From Patescibacteria group bacterium (GTDB lineage: Bacteria; Patescibacteriota; Minisyncoccia; Phycocordibacterales; UBA12079), in contig JAHJLO010000064.1 in NCBI GenBank assembly GCA_018821685.1, positions 1 through 6,881 on the forward strand: DNA of 6,881 bases, written 5' to 3'. Under the pieces are notes generated by a model. It made no database searches, had not been told where the DNA came from, and worked only from the letters and a program-made list of their open reading frames with translations. Below, piece by piece: positions 5,876 through 6,881 of the stretch; position 1 is the first letter of the stretch, and each line of letters starts with the position of its first letter. The position numbers were made by a program, and so were the translations under genes.

Positions 5876-5904
5876 TCTATAAAATAGATAAAATATTTTG
5901 TAAA
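5876..5904 (-). promoter_or_regulatory. Possible minus-strand promoter towards the inverted-repeat element
   Basis: TTTACA (5904-5899), 17 nt, TATAGA (5881-5876) on the minus strand. The predicted start near 5869 falls inside the DnaA-box-like site. Downstream there is AAGGAG (5847-5842), 8 nt, then ATG TAG (5833-5828), a start codon directly followed by a stop, so no protein results. The sequence is AT-rich and the match moderate. Confidence 0.3.
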
Positions 5905-5920
5905 TTTTGACCACAATTTT

Positions 5921-5942
5921 AACCCTTAAACAAGGGTTTTTT
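5921..5942 (+). terminator. Intrinsic terminator, plus strand
   Basis: AACCCTT (5921-5927), loop AAAC, AAGGGTT (5932-5938), running into a T tract to 5942. No protein gene precedes it on plus nearer than rmuC, which already has a terminator at 5516-5562. It therefore implies a separate plus-strand transcript from 5563-5920. Confidence 0.7.
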
Positions 5943-5997
5943 CTTTAAAAAATGTAATATATTGTGCAAAAAGACGAAACTTATAAACTTACAACCC

Positions 5998-6051
5998 AAA
6001 AAACGCATTAAAAAATAGAAGCTTTAACTTCTATTTTTTAATGCGTTTTTT
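5998..6051 (-). terminator. recR terminator overlapping the end of the coding region
   Basis: Arms 5998-6021 and 6028-6051 pair perfectly over 24 bp with a 6-nt loop. Three more G-C pairs (5995-5997 with 6053-6055) follow after a bulged A. On minus the stem is followed by TTTTTTGGG. The recR stop (6026-6024) lies in the loop and the upstream arm encodes the last eight or so codons. Confidence 0.8.
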
Positions 6052-6638
6052 AGGGTGTCGTCGTCGGAGTATTCTAGTTCGGTTCCTGTTGAAAGTCCTT
6101 TGCCGAGAGTTGAGACTTTGATTGGATATTTATCTGTGAGAGGTTTAAGAGTCCGAGTGACGTGATAAATTGTATTTTCTCCTTCAGGGTTTAAACTTAG
6201 AGCCAAAATAACTTCTTTTAATTCATCTTTTCTCTGTTTTACTATTTCAAAAAGCTTATCTGAACGAACCCAGCTGGCATCGTTACTCATAATAGGTAAG
6301 TAACCTCCGAGAATAAAATATTTTCCGTTATAAATATGATTTTTTTCAATATTTTCCATATCTGCATCTTTTCCAACCACCATTAAAACGGTTTCATCTC
6401 TAGTTGAATCCCGACAAATTTCACATTTTTTTGCGGAGGTTTTTGTTTTATCTTGAAAAAATTGATAACAAGATTCACAGGTATTAATATCTTGCTTAAG
6501 TTTTAAAATATTTTCAGAAAGTCCTTTCAAAAAAGCATCGTCTTTTTTAAGTAAAAAGTAGACAAAGCGTTTTGCTTGTCTTGGCCCTATGCCTGGAAGT
6601 TTGCTAAATTGTTCTGCTAATTTATCTATGGTGTTCAT
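6024..6638 (-). CDS. recR: Recombination mediator protein RecR
   Basis: The product has 204 residues, the usual RecR length. The helix-hairpin-helix motif LPGIGPRQAKRFVYFLL is at 14-30, the four-cysteine zinc finger at C54, C57, C72 and C75, then the Toprim domain (about 82-160) with KYFILGGYLP (106-115) and VILALSLNPEGENT (143-156), and the C-terminal TELEYSDDDTL (186-196). RecR works with RecO (and RecF) to load RecA onto SSB-coated single-stranded DNA. Within Toprim the usual VVE is VVG (V77-G79, codon GGA), one base from Glu. The gene follows dnaB by 12 nt. There is no good Shine-Dalgarno at normal distance; AAGGAGG (6673-6667) lies 28 nt upstream inside dnaB. Translation is therefore probably coupled to dnaB. 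The 3' end doubles as terminator stem. Confidence 0.96.
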   Translation of the reverse strand: MNTIDKLAEQFSKLPGIGPRQAKRFVYFLLKKDDAFLKGLSENILKLKQDINTCESCYQFFQDKTKTSAKKCEICRDSTRDETVLMVVGKDADMENIEKNHIYNGKYFILGGYLPIMSNDASWVRSDKLFEIVKQRKDELKEVILALSLNPEGENTIYHVTRTLKPLTDKYPIKVSTLGKGLSTGTELEYSDDDTLKNALKNRS

Positions 6639-6650
6639 ATCGGTCTTTTT

Positions 6651-6881
6651 TTAAAACTCATCATCTCCTCCTTGTGGTGTCGCGCTAAAATCGTCAAAAC
6701 TATTTCTATCAACTTCTTGGAAGGAAGCTCTTTTATCATCGAAATTCAGAGTAACCATTCCGGTAGGACCATTTCTGTGTTTTTCGATAAGAATCTCTGT
6801 TAAGTTTCCTTTTTGTCCTTCCTCGTTATTTTCTCTGTGAATAAACATCACAACATCGGCGTCCTGTTCAATAGAACCGGA
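6651..6881 (-). CDS. dnaB: Replicative DNA helicase DnaB, C-terminal end (cut by window edge)
   Basis: The last 76 residues are visible; the N-terminal and most of the RecA-like ATPase domain lie beyond 6881. SGSIEQDADVVMFIHREN is the conserved late motif of the DnaB helicase core, followed by TEILIEKHRNGPTGMVTLNFD, which carries the arginine-finger region (KHRNGPTG). DnaB is the hexameric ring helicase that unwinds the replication fork. The tail after the core is short and polar and ends GGDDEF, acidic with a terminal Phe, reminiscent of the SSB C-terminal peptide. No intein or insertion is seen in the visible part. recR follows 12 nt downstream in the same direction, consistent with one operon of replication and repair genes. 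Confidence 0.95.
   Translation of the reverse strand, partial: SGSIEQDADVVMFIHRENNEEGQKGNLTEILIEKHRNGPTGMVTLNFDDKRASFQEVDRNSFDDFSATPQGGDDEF

Larger units (their letters stand above)
5258..6023. other. 766-bp non-coding region with several structured elements
   Basis: This gap lies between converging rmuC and recR and is unusually long for so compact a genome. I find no convincing protein gene on either strand. It contains a consensus promoter (5267-5295), candidate RNA 1 (5302-5562) ending in an intrinsic terminator, a 25-bp inverted repeat with a foldable core (5632-5802), DnaA-box-like sites (5591, 5864, weaker at 5907), an AT-rich stretch (5878-5908), a plus-strand terminator (5921-5942) and the recR terminator hairpin (5998-6051). 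Confidence 0.8.

Noticed and set aside
5591..5915. A definite chromosome origin
   Set aside because: Only one perfect DnaA box, flanking genes converge, and no dnaA or dnaN gene is in the window; kept only as a low-scoring finding.
1..6881. CRISPR array, tRNA, rRNA, transposase or phage genes
   Set aside because: No regularly spaced direct repeats, no tRNA T-loop/anticodon pattern, no ribosomal RNA sequence and no transposase or phage protein motifs were seen.

Overview
The window is AT-rich (roughly one third G+C by eye) and reads with the standard bacterial code: no in-frame UGA, Trp encoded by TGG. The Lys/Asn/Ile-rich proteins, tight gene packing, very small uncharacterised proteins and short mRNA leaders suggest an uncultured, small-genome bacterium, most likely of the Patescibacteria/CPR (Parcubacteria-like) group. 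This placement is an inference from style and not from a marker gene.

Layout, left to right. (1) 1-451, minus: the N-terminal 150 residues of a radical SAM enzyme of the SPASM / anaerobic sulfatase-maturase type, cut by the window edge. (2) 452-711: a divergent intergenic region with a consensus-like promoter for the radical SAM gene, a very long near-perfect hairpin (599-682) and an extended -10 promoter abutting the next start codon. (3) 712-3408, plus: an 898-residue P2-type cation-pumping ATPase with ten membrane segments, intact catalytic motifs and several unusual substitutions. (4) 3433-3460: a hairpin between converging genes. (5) 3511-4077, minus: two small genes, a two-helix membrane protein and an 87-residue hypothetical protein, probably one operon behind a clear promoter. 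(6) 4199-5257, plus: rmuC, a membrane-anchored coiled-coil PD-(D/E)XK nuclease-like protein, apparently leaderless. (7) 5258-6023: 766 bases without a protein gene but full of structure. It holds a textbook promoter, a 22-bp closing stem around about 160 nt of foldable sequence and a 19-bp-stem terminator (candidate structured RNA 1). Next come a 25-bp inverted repeat around another foldable core (candidate 2), DnaA-box-like sites and another terminator. (8) 6024-6881, minus: recR preceded by the 3' end of the replicative helicase gene dnaB, 12 nt apart.

Functionally, dnaB, recR and rmuC form a loose replication/repair neighbourhood. The ATPase handles ion homeostasis, and the radical SAM gene points to modification of an unknown peptide or protein. 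The most interesting part is 5258-6023, where two adjacent long-stem elements look like RNA genes that I cannot assign to a known family.
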